In this document: positions 52,165-62,023 of the stretch, one piece after another
Layout of the letters: every line of letters begins with the position of its first letter
How positions within the stretch are numbered: position 1 is the first letter of the stretch
Assembly (NCBI RefSeq): GCF_000769405.2
Contig: NZ_CP053439.1
Coordinates: forward strand, 3,348,001 to 3,412,000
DNA from: Rhizobium brockwellii
Lineage (GTDB): Bacteria; Pseudomonadota; Alphaproteobacteria; Rhizobiales; Rhizobiaceae
Reading direction: 5' to 3'
Length of the DNA stretch: 64,000 nt
The notes under the pieces: model-generated
Told to the model about the DNA's origin: nothing
Databases searched by the model: none
What the model saw: the letters and a program-made list of their open reading frames with translations, nothing else
Translations under genes and position numbers: made by a program

Positions 52165-53324
52165 TCCGCTGCCTGGATTTTCGGCTCGATACCGTCTTCC
52201 TCAGCCGCCGGTGTACCCGCCTTGGAGACAGGCTTCCGCTTGCCGAGATATTGCGCAATCGTGCCGACGACACCCTTCGGCAGGAACAGCGTGACCGCGA
52301 CGAAGAGACCGCCGAGTGCAAACAGCCAGAATTCCGGGAAGAGACCGGTGAAGATAGTCTTGCCGCCGTTGACGAGGATCGCGCCGATGATAGGCCCGAT
52401 CAGCGTCGCCCGCCCGCCGACCGCGGTCCAGATGACGACTTCGATCGAGTTCGCAGGGGCGAATTCGCCCGGATTGATGATGCCCACCTGCGGCACGTAA
52501 AGCGCGCCGGCAATACCCGCCATCATCGCCGAGACGACGAAGGTGAAAAGCTTGAAATGCTCGACGCGGTAGCCGAGGAAGCGCGTGCGGCTTTCGGCAT
52601 CGCGCACGCCGACCAGCACCTTGCCGAACTTAGAGCGCACGATCGCCGAGGCGATCATCAGCGATAGAGCGAGGAAGATCGCAGTTGCGGCAAAGAGGGC
52701 TGCACGCGTGCCGTCAGCCTGGACGTTGAAACCGATAATGTCCTTGAAATCAGTGAGGCCGTTATTGCCGCCGAAGCCCATGTCGTTGCGGAAGAAGGCC
52801 AGCAGCAGCGCGTAGGTCATCGCCTGGGTGATGATCGAGAGATAGACGCCGTTGACGCGTGAGCGGAAGGCAAACCAGCCGAAGACGAAGGCGAGCAGGC
52901 CGGGTACGACGAGCACCATCAGCGCCGCAAACCAGAAATGGTTGAAGCCGTACCAGAACCAGGGCAGATCCTTCCAGTTCAGGAACACCATGAAGTCGGG
53001 CAGAACAGGGTCTCCGTAGCTGCCGCGCGTGCCGATCTGGCGCATCAGATACATGCCCATCGCATAGCCGCCGAGCGCAAAGAAGGCACCGTGGCCGAGG
53101 GAGAGGATGCCGCAGAAGCCCCAGACGAGATCGAGCGCCAGCGCCAGCAGCGCATAGGTCAGATACTTGCCGAACAGCGACATGATATAAGTCGGCACGT
53201 GCAGCGGATTGGTCGGCCCCGTCATCAGGTTCATGACCGGCACGAGGACCGCGACCAGAAGCAGGAGGGCGATGGCAATAACGATCTTGCGATCGAGTGA
53301 TCGGAGAAGGAAGGCCGTTATCAT
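52161..53324 (-). CDS. urtC: Urea ABC transporter permease UrtC
   Basis: A 387-residue LivM-type permease with about ten helices, including DLVWGFCGILSLGHGAFFALGGYAMG and the coupling region VGVRDAESRTRFLGYRVEHFKLFTFVVSA. Overlaps urtB (ATGA at 53321-53324) and urtD at its two ends. Forms the urea channel with UrtB. Confidence 0.95.
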   Translation of the reverse strand: MITAFLLRSLDRKIVIAIALLLLVAVLVPVMNLMTGPTNPLHVPTYIMSLFGKYLTYALLALALDLVWGFCGILSLGHGAFFALGGYAMGMYLMRQIGTRGSYGDPVLPDFMVFLNWKDLPWFWYGFNHFWFAALMVLVVPGLLAFVFGWFAFRSRVNGVYLSIITQAMTYALLLAFFRNDMGFGGNNGLTDFKDIIGFNVQADGTRAALFAATAIFLALSLMIASAIVRSKFGKVLVGVRDAESRTRFLGYRVEHFKLFTFVVSAMMAGIAGALYVPQVGIINPGEFAPANSIEVVIWTAVGGRATLIGPIIGAILVNGGKTIFTGLFPEFWLFALGGLFVAVTLFLPKGVVGTIAQYLGKRKPVSKAGTPAAEEDGIEPKIQAAE

Positions 53325-54958
53325 GCTTCCACCGCCCTTCCTTTGAGTGCGAAGAGCCCGCGCGGACGCTTCTGGATGAAGAGAATGATGAGGACGAGCA
53401 CCAGGATCTTACCGAGCACGGCGCCGGCGAAGGGCTCGAGGAACTTGTTGACGACGCCGAGCGACAGTGCGCCGACCAGCGTCCCCCAGAGATTGCCGAC
53501 ACCGCCGAAGACGACGACCATGAAGCTGTCGATGATGTAGCTCTGGCCGAGGTTCGGCGAGACATTGTCGATCTGGCTGAGCGCCACGCCGGCGATGCCG
53601 GCAATGCCCGAGCCGAGCGCGAAGGTGAAGGCATCGACCCAGCCGGTGCGGATGCCCATCGACGACGCCATGCGCCGGTTCTGCGTAACGGCGCGCATCT
53701 GCAGGCCGAAGGCGGACCGCTTGAGCAGCAGGAGCAGCGCCACAAAGACCACCATCGAAAAGACGATGATCCACAGTCGGTTCCAGGTGATGGAGAGCCC
53801 GCCGAGATCGAAGACGCCGGACATCCAGCTCGGATTGCGGACCTCGCGGTTGGTCGGACCGAAGCTGCTGCGCACCGCCTGCTGCAGGATCAGCGACACG
53901 CCCCAGGTGGCGAGCAGCGTTTCCAGCGGCCGGCCGTAGAGATAGCGGATGACGGCGCGCTCGATTACCAGACCGACGAAGCCGGTAAAGACGAAGGCCG
54001 CAGGCACGGCAAAGGCCAGCGAATAATCGGCAAGTTTAGGAAAGGCGGAGGTGATGTACTCCTGCACCACATAGGTGGTGTAGGCACCGATCATCACCAT
54101 TTCGCCATGCGCCATGTTGATGACGCCCATGACGCCGAAGGTGATGGCAAGGCCGATCGCTGCAAGCAGCAGTACCGAGCCGAGAGACAATCCGTACCAG
54201 ATATTCTGGACGATATCCCACAGCGCCAGGCTGCGATTGATGGAGCTGATATCCGCCTGGATCACCGGCTTCAGGTCGTCAGGCGCGGTTTCGAGCGTCG
54301 CCGTGAGGATGGTCAGCGCATCGCGATTGCCGCGCGCCGCGATCGTATCGATCGCAGCCTTCTTGTCTTCGACGCTGGCATCCGTCTTGAGCAGCAGCAC
54401 GGCGCGCGCCGCTTCCATCGTATTCTTGATCTCAGCGTCCTTTTCGGCCGCAAGCGCCGAGTTCAGCAGATCGAGATTGGCGGGATCGGCATCTTTCAGA
54501 AGGCCCTGCGCCGCGGCAAGCCGCGCGGAACGGTCCGTGCTCATCAGCGTCAACTGGCTGGTGGCAGCGCCGATGACGCCGCGAAGCGCGTTGTTGATCT
54601 TGACCTTCGTCATCAGATCCGGATCGACATCGGCAGCGGCTTCGCCGGTGATCGGATCGGAATAGGTCGGTTCGTCATCGGTACCGCCCTGGAGGAGAAC
54701 CGGGCCGCCATCGGAATTGACGTAGAGAAGGCCGTCGCTCAACTGCTGCAGGATCTGGCTGACATGCTGGTCCTTGGAAGCGACCAGCGCTTTGATAGCC
54801 GCTTCGCGTTCCGGGAAGTCGCCGACGCCGAGCGCGTCGATCAGCACGTGGATATCGTCCTGGGCCTGGACTTCGCTCGAGATCGTCACGCCCGAAAATG
54901 TCAGGCCCGAAAATGTCAGGCAAACCGTGATGAGGAAAATCTTTATGGCGCGATACAT
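53321..54958 (-). CDS. urtB: Urea ABC transporter permease UrtB
   Basis: A 545-residue LivH-type permease with the long N-terminal periplasmic part (about 30-245) typical of UrtB, then about eight helices (AIGLAITFGVMGVINMAHGEMVMIGAYTTY; GIAGVALSQIDNVSPNLGQSYIID). The signal peptide contains a perfect 15-base tandem duplication (54890-54919) that repeats the residues LTFSG. Second gene of the operon after urtA. Confidence 0.95.
   Translation of the reverse strand: MYRAIKIFLITVCLTFSGLTFSGVTISSEVQAQDDIHVLIDALGVGDFPEREAAIKALVASKDQHVSQILQQLSDGLLYVNSDGGPVLLQGGTDDEPTYSDPITGEAAADVDPDLMTKVKINNALRGVIGAATSQLTLMSTDRSARLAAAQGLLKDADPANLDLLNSALAAEKDAEIKNTMEAARAVLLLKTDASVEDKKAAIDTIAARGNRDALTILTATLETAPDDLKPVIQADISSINRSLALWDIVQNIWYGLSLGSVLLLAAIGLAITFGVMGVINMAHGEMVMIGAYTTYVVQEYITSAFPKLADYSLAFAVPAAFVFTGFVGLVIERAVIRYLYGRPLETLLATWGVSLILQQAVRSSFGPTNREVRNPSWMSGVFDLGGLSITWNRLWIIVFSMVVFVALLLLLKRSAFGLQMRAVTQNRRMASSMGIRTGWVDAFTFALGSGIAGIAGVALSQIDNVSPNLGQSYIIDSFMVVVFGGVGNLWGTLVGALSLGVVNKFLEPFAGAVLGKILVLVLIILFIQKRPRGLFALKGRAVEA
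54890..54919. repeat. 15-bp in-frame tandem duplication in the urtB signal peptide
   Basis: GCCCGAAAATGTCAG occurs twice back to back. On the coding strand it gives LTFSG twice, within the hydrophobic part of the signal peptide, lengthening it by five residues. Confidence 0.9.
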
Positions 54959-55072
54959 CGGCTTTCTCGCCCTTGATAGTGTTGGCCTCGCGGCGCAATC
55001 GCTGGGACGGAGCTTCCGCCCGGGATCAACCCCGGACGGAATCCTTCAGGCAATCATCGGATCGGGTCGTAC

Positions 55073-56365
55073 TCAGGAGCCCTTGCCACCGCACTTGCCC
55101 GTAGCGACGTTGAAGTTGCCGCAGGACATCGGCTTGCGCCAATCGGAGATCAGGTCCTTGGAATCAGGCAGGAAGTCGGACCATTCGTCGCCGACGACGG
55201 CAGGTGTCTGCTGGACGATTTCGAACTGGCCGTCGGCCTGGATTTCACCGATCAGCACCGGCTTGGTGATGTGGTGGTTCGGCATGACGGTTGCATAGCC
55301 GCCGGAGAGGTTCGGAACGCTGACGCCGATGATGGTATCGAGAACCTTGTCGGTATCGGTCGTGCCGGCAGCCTGGACGGCCTTAACCCATGCGTTGAAG
55401 CCGATATACGCAGCTTCCATCGGGTCGTTCGTCACGCGCTTGTCGTTCTTGGTGAAAGCGTGCCAGTCCTTGATGAACTTCTTGTTGGCAGGGCTTTCGA
55501 CCGACTCGAAATAGTTCCAGGCAGCGAGATGGCCGACGAGCGGCTTGGTATCGAGGCCGGCAAGCTCTTCTTCGCCGACCGAGAAGGCGACGACGGGGAT
55601 GTCTGTTGCCTTGATGCCCTTGTTACCCAGTTCCTTGTAGAACGGAACGTTGGCATCGCCGTTGATCGTCGAGACGACGGCGGTCTTCTTGCCGGCCGAA
55701 CCGAATTCCTTGATCTTGGAAACTTCGGTCTGCCAGTCGGAGAAGCCGAACGGCGTGTAGTTGGTCATGATGTCTTCTTTCGGAATACCCTTCGAAATCA
55801 GGTATGCCTCGAGAATCTTGTTGGTCGTGCGCGGATAAACGTAGTCCGTACCTTCGAGAACGAAGCGCTTTACGCCTTCTTTTTCCATCAGGTAGTCGAC
55901 AGCTGGAATGGCCTGCTGGTTCGGAGCAGCACCGGTGTAGAAGATGTTGCGCGAGGACTCTTCGCCTTCATACTGGACCGGGTAGAAGAGGATCGAGTTG
56001 GTCTCTTCGAAAACCGGCAGAACGGACTTGCGCGACGAGGACGTCCAGCAACCGAAGACGGCGGCAACCTTGTCCTTCTGGATCAGCTCACGTGCCTTTT
56101 CGGCAAACAGCGGCCAATCGGAAGCCGGGTCGACGACGACGGCCTCGAGCTTCTTGCCGAGAAGGCCGCCCTTCTTATTCTGCTCGTCGATGAGCATCAG
56201 CATGGCGTCCTTGAGCGTGGTCTCGGAGATGGCCATGGTGCCGGAAAGCGAGTGCAGAATGCCGACCTTGATCGTATCATCGGCGGCAACCGCACCGCTG
56301 AAGGCAGCCGAGGCCGCCATGACGGCGCCGAGTGCAGCGCCCGTAATAGTAGTTCTGAGATTCAT
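55073..56365 (-). CDS. urtA: Urea ABC transporter substrate-binding protein UrtA
   Basis: A 430-residue periplasmic binding protein. Signal peptide about 1-28 (GAVMAASAAFSGAVAADDT). The mature part begins IKVGILHSLSGTMAISETTLKDAMLMLIDEQNKKGGLLG and carries FGCWTSSSRKSVLPVFEE and FYPVQYEGEESSRNIFYTGA, all characteristic of UrtA. First gene of urtABCDE. A gap of 114 bases separates it from urtB, which may help produce more binding protein than permease. No clear NtrC or sigma-54 site was found upstream by eye. Confidence 0.95.
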   Translation of the reverse strand: MNLRTTITGAALGAVMAASAAFSGAVAADDTIKVGILHSLSGTMAISETTLKDAMLMLIDEQNKKGGLLGKKLEAVVVDPASDWPLFAEKARELIQKDKVAAVFGCWTSSSRKSVLPVFEETNSILFYPVQYEGEESSRNIFYTGAAPNQQAIPAVDYLMEKEGVKRFVLEGTDYVYPRTTNKILEAYLISKGIPKEDIMTNYTPFGFSDWQTEVSKIKEFGSAGKKTAVVSTINGDANVPFYKELGNKGIKATDIPVVAFSVGEEELAGLDTKPLVGHLAAWNYFESVESPANKKFIKDWHAFTKNDKRVTNDPMEAAYIGFNAWVKAVQAAGTTDTDKVLDTIIGVSVPNLSGGYATVMPNHHITKPVLIGEIQADGQFEIVQQTPAVVGDEWSDFLPDSKDLISDWRKPMSCGNFNVATGKCGGKGS

Positions 56366-56508
56366 CTGGTTGAGCCCCTCTTCTTGTTCCGCAACAGGCC
56401 GGAAACGGAGATTAACTGTTGCTTAAGGGACTATCGGGTGCTGCAGCGCAAAAACACATACGCAAAATGACGTAGGTCCGGGGGCCAAACAGGCAGGTCA
56501 GAGAAGGA

Positions 56509-56536
56509 AGGGCATCCCTGCGGCGGGAGATGCCCT
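56509..56536 (-). terminator. Hairpin after the acid phosphatase gene
   Basis: AGGGCATC and GATGCCCT form an 8-bp stem; on the minus strand it is followed by TCCTTCTCT. Lies 18 bases past the phosphatase stop and before urtA. Confidence 0.6.
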
Positions 56537-56553
56537 GTCTCGATACCAGCAAT

Positions 56554-58458
56554 TTATCCGTCGATCGTCAAAGTGACTGATGTCGGGCCGTAGGAGAGGC
56601 TCGCCTGGTGGCCGGAAACCGTGACCTTGCCGAAGGTGCCAGTCACCGCACTCGCCTTGAGGATTTCGATCTTCGTTCCGGGCGTTGGGGCATAGCCGTC
56701 GACAAGCGTCACATCGAGGTCGCCGGCCAGCGCCGCCTTGCCCTCGACGACCAGCGTCCCCGCGCCGTTTGCGCCGAGCGCCGGCTTCGTCGTGGCATTG
56801 GCGACCTGCTGATAGTCACCGCTCACGGTCAACGGCTTGGCGGCCGCCAGAACGAGCGAGCCGCCGTTGACCGTCAGCCCGCCACGACCGAAGGCCGACG
56901 ACGACAGGGCCACCAGCGCGCCTTCTTCCAGCACGGTGCCGCCGGCATAGCTGTTGGCGCCCGAAAGCCCGAGGATGCCGTTGCCGCGCTTCACCAGCCT
57001 GCCCCTGCCGGTGATGTCGTTCCGCCAGGTGTCGATCGAATTGAACCCGCCCTTTGCCGCGTCCATCGTCACGGTCACGTCCTGTTCGAACGCACCGTAA
57101 CCATCGGCGGCGGCAAAGAGGTTGAGACGGCCGTAACCTTCCGCATCGTCGAGCAGCGGGTAGCCGGAGGCGATCTCCGTCGTCTTCAGCACGGCGCGGC
57201 GCTGCTCGCCGTCCAGATAGGGCAGACGCGTTTCGAGAAGCGCTTCGGCGCCCTGCGGCACGCGCGCCGGCTGATCCGTCGAATGGATCGTCGGCAGGCC
57301 ATAGCTCAAGCGCTGCAGCACGTAGGCGCGATTGGCGTCATGATCGGCGAAACGGTCTGCAGCGAGCGGTGCCGCGTGGGCGGCAACCTCGAGCGCACCC
57401 GCATCCGCAACGCCTGATTTGGCGACGAGCCATGACTGCGCTTGGGCGTAGGCATCGCTCTTCAGCGCCGCATTGTCGGCCTTGTTCAGATTGTAAACGA
57501 CCGCAGCCGTGCCGAGCATCCGGCCGCCCATGACGTCGAGAGGAGAATGCATGCCCGCGAGAATACGGTCTTCACCCAGCTCGCTGGCGCGCGTGATCAT
57601 TTCCTGAAAGCGCTGCGGTACGAGATAGGCCATGGCGAGCGCATCCCGCCAGGCTTCCGCCGTATGCCCGCTCGGGAAACCACCGTCCTCGACCGGCTTG
57701 CCGCTCTTGGCGGGCTCCAGCGTCGGCACCACCAACACGTCCTGGCTCCAGCGGTAGGGACGGCCATATTTGAAATAGCGTTTTGTGGGCTCCGTCGAGC
57801 CGTCACCGCTTGCGGCGTTGATGAAGTCGATTGCAAGGCCCATGTCGGGGTTGGCATCGGTCTTGTTTTCCGAGTCCGGCTTGCTGCCGGCGCCGCGATT
57901 GTTGCCCTTGTCGTCATATTTGACCGTCGTCGCGTCGGCCGCCACCTCGGTGATCGTGGTGGTCTGCTTCGAGCCGGCCTTCCAGGCATCCGTCAGCGGA
58001 CCGAGGCCATCGACGATGCTGGCATTCTTGCCACGCCGATCGTCGAGGTAGGCAGCCACCGCCTGATCGGCAGTTCGCGCCCGCGTCGCTTTGACGACAT
58101 AGGCGATGTTGGCGTCATGGACGGACTGGTTGACGATATGGCCGTCGGTCTTGCTGGCGGGAATGCCGTCCCAATCCGTCTTGGCGACAGCCGGGCAATT
58201 ATCCTTGGCCGGGGCTTCGACACCCGCATCGACGAAAGGCGTGCGCGGTGTCCAGATTTCGAGGAAGCCGGAGAGAAGATGAACGGCGGCGTTGGTGTCC
58301 ACCGTCGAGAAGCAGGCGTCACCGCGTTTGTTGGTGTTTCCGGCCTGCGCATAAGGCGCTTTCGCTGCGGTGGCCTGCTCGGCGCTGGCAAGCGATGGCA
58401 CGATGGAAAGGAGGCAGACGAGGGCAGTGCTCAGGCGACAAAAGCTTAAAGCAGACAT
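56554..58458 (-). CDS. Exported class A acid phosphatase (PAP2) with autotransporter-type beta repeat
   Basis: A 634-residue protein. Signal peptide about 1-26. The N-terminal two-thirds is a class A non-specific acid phosphatase with the full motif: K-x6-RP (KRYFKYGRP), PSGH (GGFPSGHTAEAW) and R-x5-H-x3-D (DRILAGMHSPLD). From about residue 480 it carries an autotransporter-associated strand repeat (GILGLSGANSYAGGTVLEEGALV) and a short beta-rich end, but no 12-strand barrel follows, so it is not a complete autotransporter. The start at 58458 (MSALSF) is set by the signal peptide. Divergent from the NCS1-kinase gene. Substrate unknown. Confidence 0.87.
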   Translation of the reverse strand: MSALSFCRLSTALVCLLSIVPSLASAEQATAAKAPYAQAGNTNKRGDACFSTVDTNAAVHLLSGFLEIWTPRTPFVDAGVEAPAKDNCPAVAKTDWDGIPASKTDGHIVNQSVHDANIAYVVKATRARTADQAVAAYLDDRRGKNASIVDGLGPLTDAWKAGSKQTTTITEVAADATTVKYDDKGNNRGAGSKPDSENKTDANPDMGLAIDFINAASGDGSTEPTKRYFKYGRPYRWSQDVLVVPTLEPAKSGKPVEDGGFPSGHTAEAWRDALAMAYLVPQRFQEMITRASELGEDRILAGMHSPLDVMGGRMLGTAAVVYNLNKADNAALKSDAYAQAQSWLVAKSGVADAGALEVAAHAAPLAADRFADHDANRAYVLQRLSYGLPTIHSTDQPARVPQGAEALLETRLPYLDGEQRRAVLKTTEIASGYPLLDDAEGYGRLNLFAAADGYGAFEQDVTVTMDAAKGGFNSIDTWRNDITGRGRLVKRGNGILGLSGANSYAGGTVLEEGALVALSSSAFGRGGLTVNGGSLVLAAAKPLTVSGDYQQVANATTKPALGANGAGTLVVEGKAALAGDLDVTLVDGYAPTPGTKIEILKASAVTGTFGKVTVSGHQASLSYGPTSVTLTIDG

Positions 58459-58636
58459 GGTGATACCCGAAATGGTTGAACGAACGCCGGGAGAGTTAGA
58501 GTTCTTATGTGACAGATCAATTGCAAAAATATTGCCATTCTGTGAACCAGTTGGCGTCCGCCTCTTGCCTTTCCTATCCATCCCGCCAAAACTGGCTGGA
58601 AGACGATGAGCCCAACCAGATTGCCGGAAAGAGGGC

Positions 58637-61600
58637 ATGACAGCGCGCCAACGCATCATTCCGGTGAGACGCGAATATAATCGCTGGGTCGCCAACCAAA
58701 CGCTGGAAGATTATGCGTTGCGCTTCACTGCCAAGAGCGCCCGCCATTTCTCCTCGCAGCGCATCTCGCAGACGGCGATCGGCGCGATCTCCTTCCTGGC
58801 GCTGGAGGCGATCGGCGGCGCGATCACCCTCTCCTACGGCACCACCAACGCCTTTTACGCCATCATCGTCGCCTCGATCGCCATGCTGGCGATCGGCCTG
58901 CCGATCAGCCGCTACGCCATCCGCCACGGCGTCGACATCGATCTTCTGACGCGCGGCGCGGGCTTCGGCTACATCGGCTCGACCATCACCTCGCTGATCT
59001 ATGCAAGCTTCACCTTCATGCTGTTTGCGATCGAGGCCTCGATCATGTCCGGGGCGCTGGAGCTCACCCTCGGCATCCCGCTCTGGATCGGCTACATCAT
59101 CAGCGCCGTCATGGTAATCCCGCTGGTGACGCACGGCGTGCGGCTGATCAGCAAGTTTCAGCTGATGACCCAGCCCTTCTGGATCGTGCTGAATATCCTG
59201 CCCTTCATCTTCATCGCCTTGCTGGACTGGGAAAAATTCGATCTCTGGCGCGCCTTTGCCGGCATCCGTCATGCCTCAGGCCCACCCGGCACCGTCGCCG
59301 AGTTCGATCTGGTGGAGTTCGGCGCTGCTTCTGCCGTCATCCTGGCGCTGATGTCGCAGATCGGCGAACAGGCCGACTTCCTGCGCTTCCTGCCGCCAGA
59401 CCCGCAGCGCAAGTGGCGCCACCGCCTGGCGATCTTTCTCGCCGGGCCTGGCTGGGTCATCATCGGCGCGCCGAAGCTGCTTGCCGGTTCCTTCCTGGTC
59501 GTGCTGACCTTCACCTCAGGCGTCCCCCTCGACCGCGCCGCCGACCCGGCGCAGATGTATCTGACCGCCTTCGGCTACATGGTCCCCTGGCACAATGCCG
59601 CGCTGCTATTGATGGCCGCTTTCGTCGTCGTCTCGCAGCTGAAGATCAACGTGATGAACGCCTATGCCGGCTCGCTCGCCTGGTCGAACTTCTTTTCGCG
59701 GCTGACCCATAGCCATCCCGGCCGTGTCATCTGGCTGGTCTTCAACGTCGCAATCGCCCTGCTTTTGATGGAACTCGGCATCTACCGGCTGCTGGAGGAG
59801 ACGCTCGGCATCTTCTCGATCATCGCCATGGCCTGGCTCTGCACGATTTCCGCCGATCTCTTCATCAACAAGCCGCTGGGGTTGGCTCCCCCCGGCATCG
59901 AGTTCAAGCGCGCCCACCTCTACGACATCAACCCGGTCGGCCTCGGCGCCATGACGCTGTCGGCGGCGGTGTCGCTGACCGCCCATTTCGGCGCCTTCGG
60001 CGAGATCGCCGCCTCGCTCGCCCCCTACATCACCCTCGTCATCGCCCTGATCGCCTCGCCTGTCATCGCCTGGGCGACGAAAGGCAAGTTCTATCTCGCC
60101 CGCAAGCCGCGCCAGAGCTGGAAGAACCTGACGAGCATTACCTGCTCGGTCTGCGAACACCCGTTCGAGCCGGAGGACATGGCCTGGTGCCCGGCCTATG
60201 CCGCGCCGATCTGCTCGCTCTGCTGCTCGCTCGACAGCCGCTGCCACGACATGTGCAAGCCGGCGGCCCGTTTCAACGCTCAGGTCGGCACCGTCGCCAA
60301 GGCGCTGCTGCCGGAAGCCATTCTGGGGAAGCTGACGACGCGCCTTGGCCGCTACGGCATCGCCGTCGTGCTGGCATTGACCGCCATCGGCGCGATCCTG
60401 GCAATGATTGCCCATCAGGTCGCCTCCGCCTCACCCGCGACGGGTGAGGTCGTTAACCGCACCATCCTCATCGTCTTCTTCGTCTTCTCGGTGATCTCAG
60501 GCGTCGTCTGCTGGTTCTATGTGCTCGCCCATGACAGCCGCGTCGTTGCCGAGGAGGAATCTTCGCGCCAGAACACGCTGCTGCTCAAAGAAATTGCCGC
60601 CCACAAGAAGACCGACGCTGCCCTGCAGAACGCCAAGGAAACGGCCGAGGCCGCCAACCGCGCCAAGAGCCGCTATGTCGTCGGGCTCAGCCATGAATTA
60701 CGCACGCCACTGAACGCCGTGCTCGGCTACGCCCAGATCCTCGAACGCGACGAGACCATTCCGGCACCGCGCCAATCCTCGATCAAGGTCATCCGCCGCA
60801 GCGCCGAACACCTCTCGGGACTGATCGACGGCCTGCTCGATATTTCCAAGATCGAAGCCGGCCGCCTGCAGGTCTATTCCAATGAGATCAACATCCAGGA
60901 TTTCCTCGACCAGATCGTCGATATGTTCCGCCCGCAGGCGCAGGCAAAAGGGCTTGCCTTCATCCATGAGCGCGCGCCGGCCTTGCCGCAATTCGTCCGC
61001 ACCGACGAAAAGCGCCTGCGCCAGATTCTCGTCAACCTGCTCTCCAATGCCATCAAGTTCACCGACGAGGGCAGCGTCACCTTCGATGTCGGCTATCGCA
61101 GCCAGGTAGCAACCTTCACCGTCGCCGATACCGGCCGAGGCATCACGGAGAAGGACCTGCCTCGTATCTATGAACCTTTCCAGCGCGGTGAGGCCGAAAG
61201 CGTACGGCCAATGCCGGGGCTCGGCCTTGGCCTCACCATCACCCGGCTTCTGACCAACACGCTCGGTGGCGAGATTTCGGTTTCGAGCATAAAGGACGAA
61301 GGCTCGACCTTCCGCGTCCGGCTGATGCTGTCCGCCGTCATGCGCGCCGTGGCCGCAGCGCCGCAGGAGAAGCGCATCGTCGGTTATGACGGCCCGCGCC
61401 GAACGGTCGTCGTCGTCGATGATAACGAGGACCACCGCGAGATGATGCGCGAGATCCTGGCGCCGCTCGATTTCATTGTGCTGACGGCGGCAGGCGGCGG
61501 CGAATGCCTGACGCTGATCGAGGGCATCATGCCGGACCTTTTCCTCGTCGATATTCTGATGCCCGGCATGAACGGCTGGCAGCTCGTCTCGCGTCTGCGC

Positions 61601-62023
61601 GAGGCCGGCCAGATGGCGCCGGTGCTGATGCTGTCGGCCAATATCGGTGATGCGGCCGTTCTCAGCGACAGCGACGACAGCCACAATGATGCGATCGGCA
61701 AGCCGGTCGACATCCGCCAGCTGCGCGACAAACTCGCCCTGCATCTCGGCGTGACATGGATCTATGCCGATGCCACGCCAGCCGTTCCTGTCAAGATCGA
61801 AGCGCCGATGCTGAGCCCAGGTGCTGCCCATGTGCAGGAATTGCTGCGGCTCGGCGAGATCGGCTATATCAGAGGCATTGAAGCCAAGCTTTCGGACCTT
61901 GCCAAGGTGGAGGCAAATCAGCCATTCACGGAGGAACTTCGCGCCTATGTCGCCGCCTTCGATCTCGCCGGCTTCATGACCTTCCTGCACGACTTCGACG
62001 AAAAGGTGGAATCCATTGGCTGA
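58637..62023 (+). CDS. Hybrid histidine kinase with an NCS1-type permease sensor domain
   Basis: A 1128-residue protein with four parts. Residues about 15-490 form a multi-helix domain related to NCS1 nucleobase:cation symporters (purine/cytosine permease family). Next is a Cys-rich segment (503-540) with eight cysteines (C503, C506, C518, C526, C529, C530, C536, C540) and nearby H508 and H537. Then two more helices (about 572-640), a short coiled coil, a HisKA domain with H686 (LSHELRTPLNAV), an ATPase domain (GLGLGLTIT) and a receiver domain with D972 (LVDILMPGMNGW). The layout recalls CbrA, whose sensor is an SLC5-type transporter. It probably senses a nucleobase or similar nitrogen compound and signals through the overlapping response regulator. 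Confidence 0.87.
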   Translation: MTARQRIIPVRREYNRWVANQTLEDYALRFTAKSARHFSSQRISQTAIGAISFLALEAIGGAITLSYGTTNAFYAIIVASIAMLAIGLPISRYAIRHGVDIDLLTRGAGFGYIGSTITSLIYASFTFMLFAIEASIMSGALELTLGIPLWIGYIISAVMVIPLVTHGVRLISKFQLMTQPFWIVLNILPFIFIALLDWEKFDLWRAFAGIRHASGPPGTVAEFDLVEFGAASAVILALMSQIGEQADFLRFLPPDPQRKWRHRLAIFLAGPGWVIIGAPKLLAGSFLVVLTFTSGVPLDRAADPAQMYLTAFGYMVPWHNAALLLMAAFVVVSQLKINVMNAYAGSLAWSNFFSRLTHSHPGRVIWLVFNVAIALLLMELGIYRLLEETLGIFSIIAMAWLCTISADLFINKPLGLAPPGIEFKRAHLYDINPVGLGAMTLSAAVSLTAHFGAFGEIAASLAPYITLVIALIASPVIAWATKGKFYLARKPRQSWKNLTSITCSVCEHPFEPEDMAWCPAYAAPICSLCCSLDSRCHDMCKPAARFNAQVGTVAKALLPEAILGKLTTRLGRYGIAVVLALTAIGAILAMIAHQVASASPATGEVVNRTILIVFFVFSVISGVVCWFYVLAHDSRVVAEEESSRQNTLLLKEIAAHKKTDAALQNAKETAEAANRAKSRYVVGLSHELRTPLNAVLGYAQILERDETIPAPRQSSIKVIRRSAEHLSGLIDGLLDISKIEAGRLQVYSNEINIQDFLDQIVDMFRPQAQAKGLAFIHERAPALPQFVRTDEKRLRQILVNLLSNAIKFTDEGSVTFDVGYRSQVATFTVADTGRGITEKDLPRIYEPFQRGEAESVRPMPGLGLGLTITRLLTNTLGGEISVSSIKDEGSTFRVRLMLSAVMRAVAAAPQEKRIVGYDGPRRTVVVVDDNEDHREMMREILAPLDFIVLTAAGGGECLTLIEGIMPDLFLVDILMPGMNGWQLVSRLREAGQMAPVLMLSANIGDAAVLSDSDDSHNDAIGKPVDIRQLRDKLALHLGVTWIYADATPAVPVKIEAPMLSPGAAHVQELLRLGEIGYIRGIEAKLSDLAKVEANQPFTEELRAYVAAFDLAGFMTFLHDFDEKVESIG

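Noticed and set aside
53297..54976. Open frame on the plus strand opposite urtB
   Set aside because: Composition is that of a codon-bias shadow; the UrtB protein is clear on the other strand.
56366..56508. Sigma-54/NtrC promoter expected in front of urtA
   Set aside because: No convincing TGGC-N8-TTGC element was found by eye on the minus strand.
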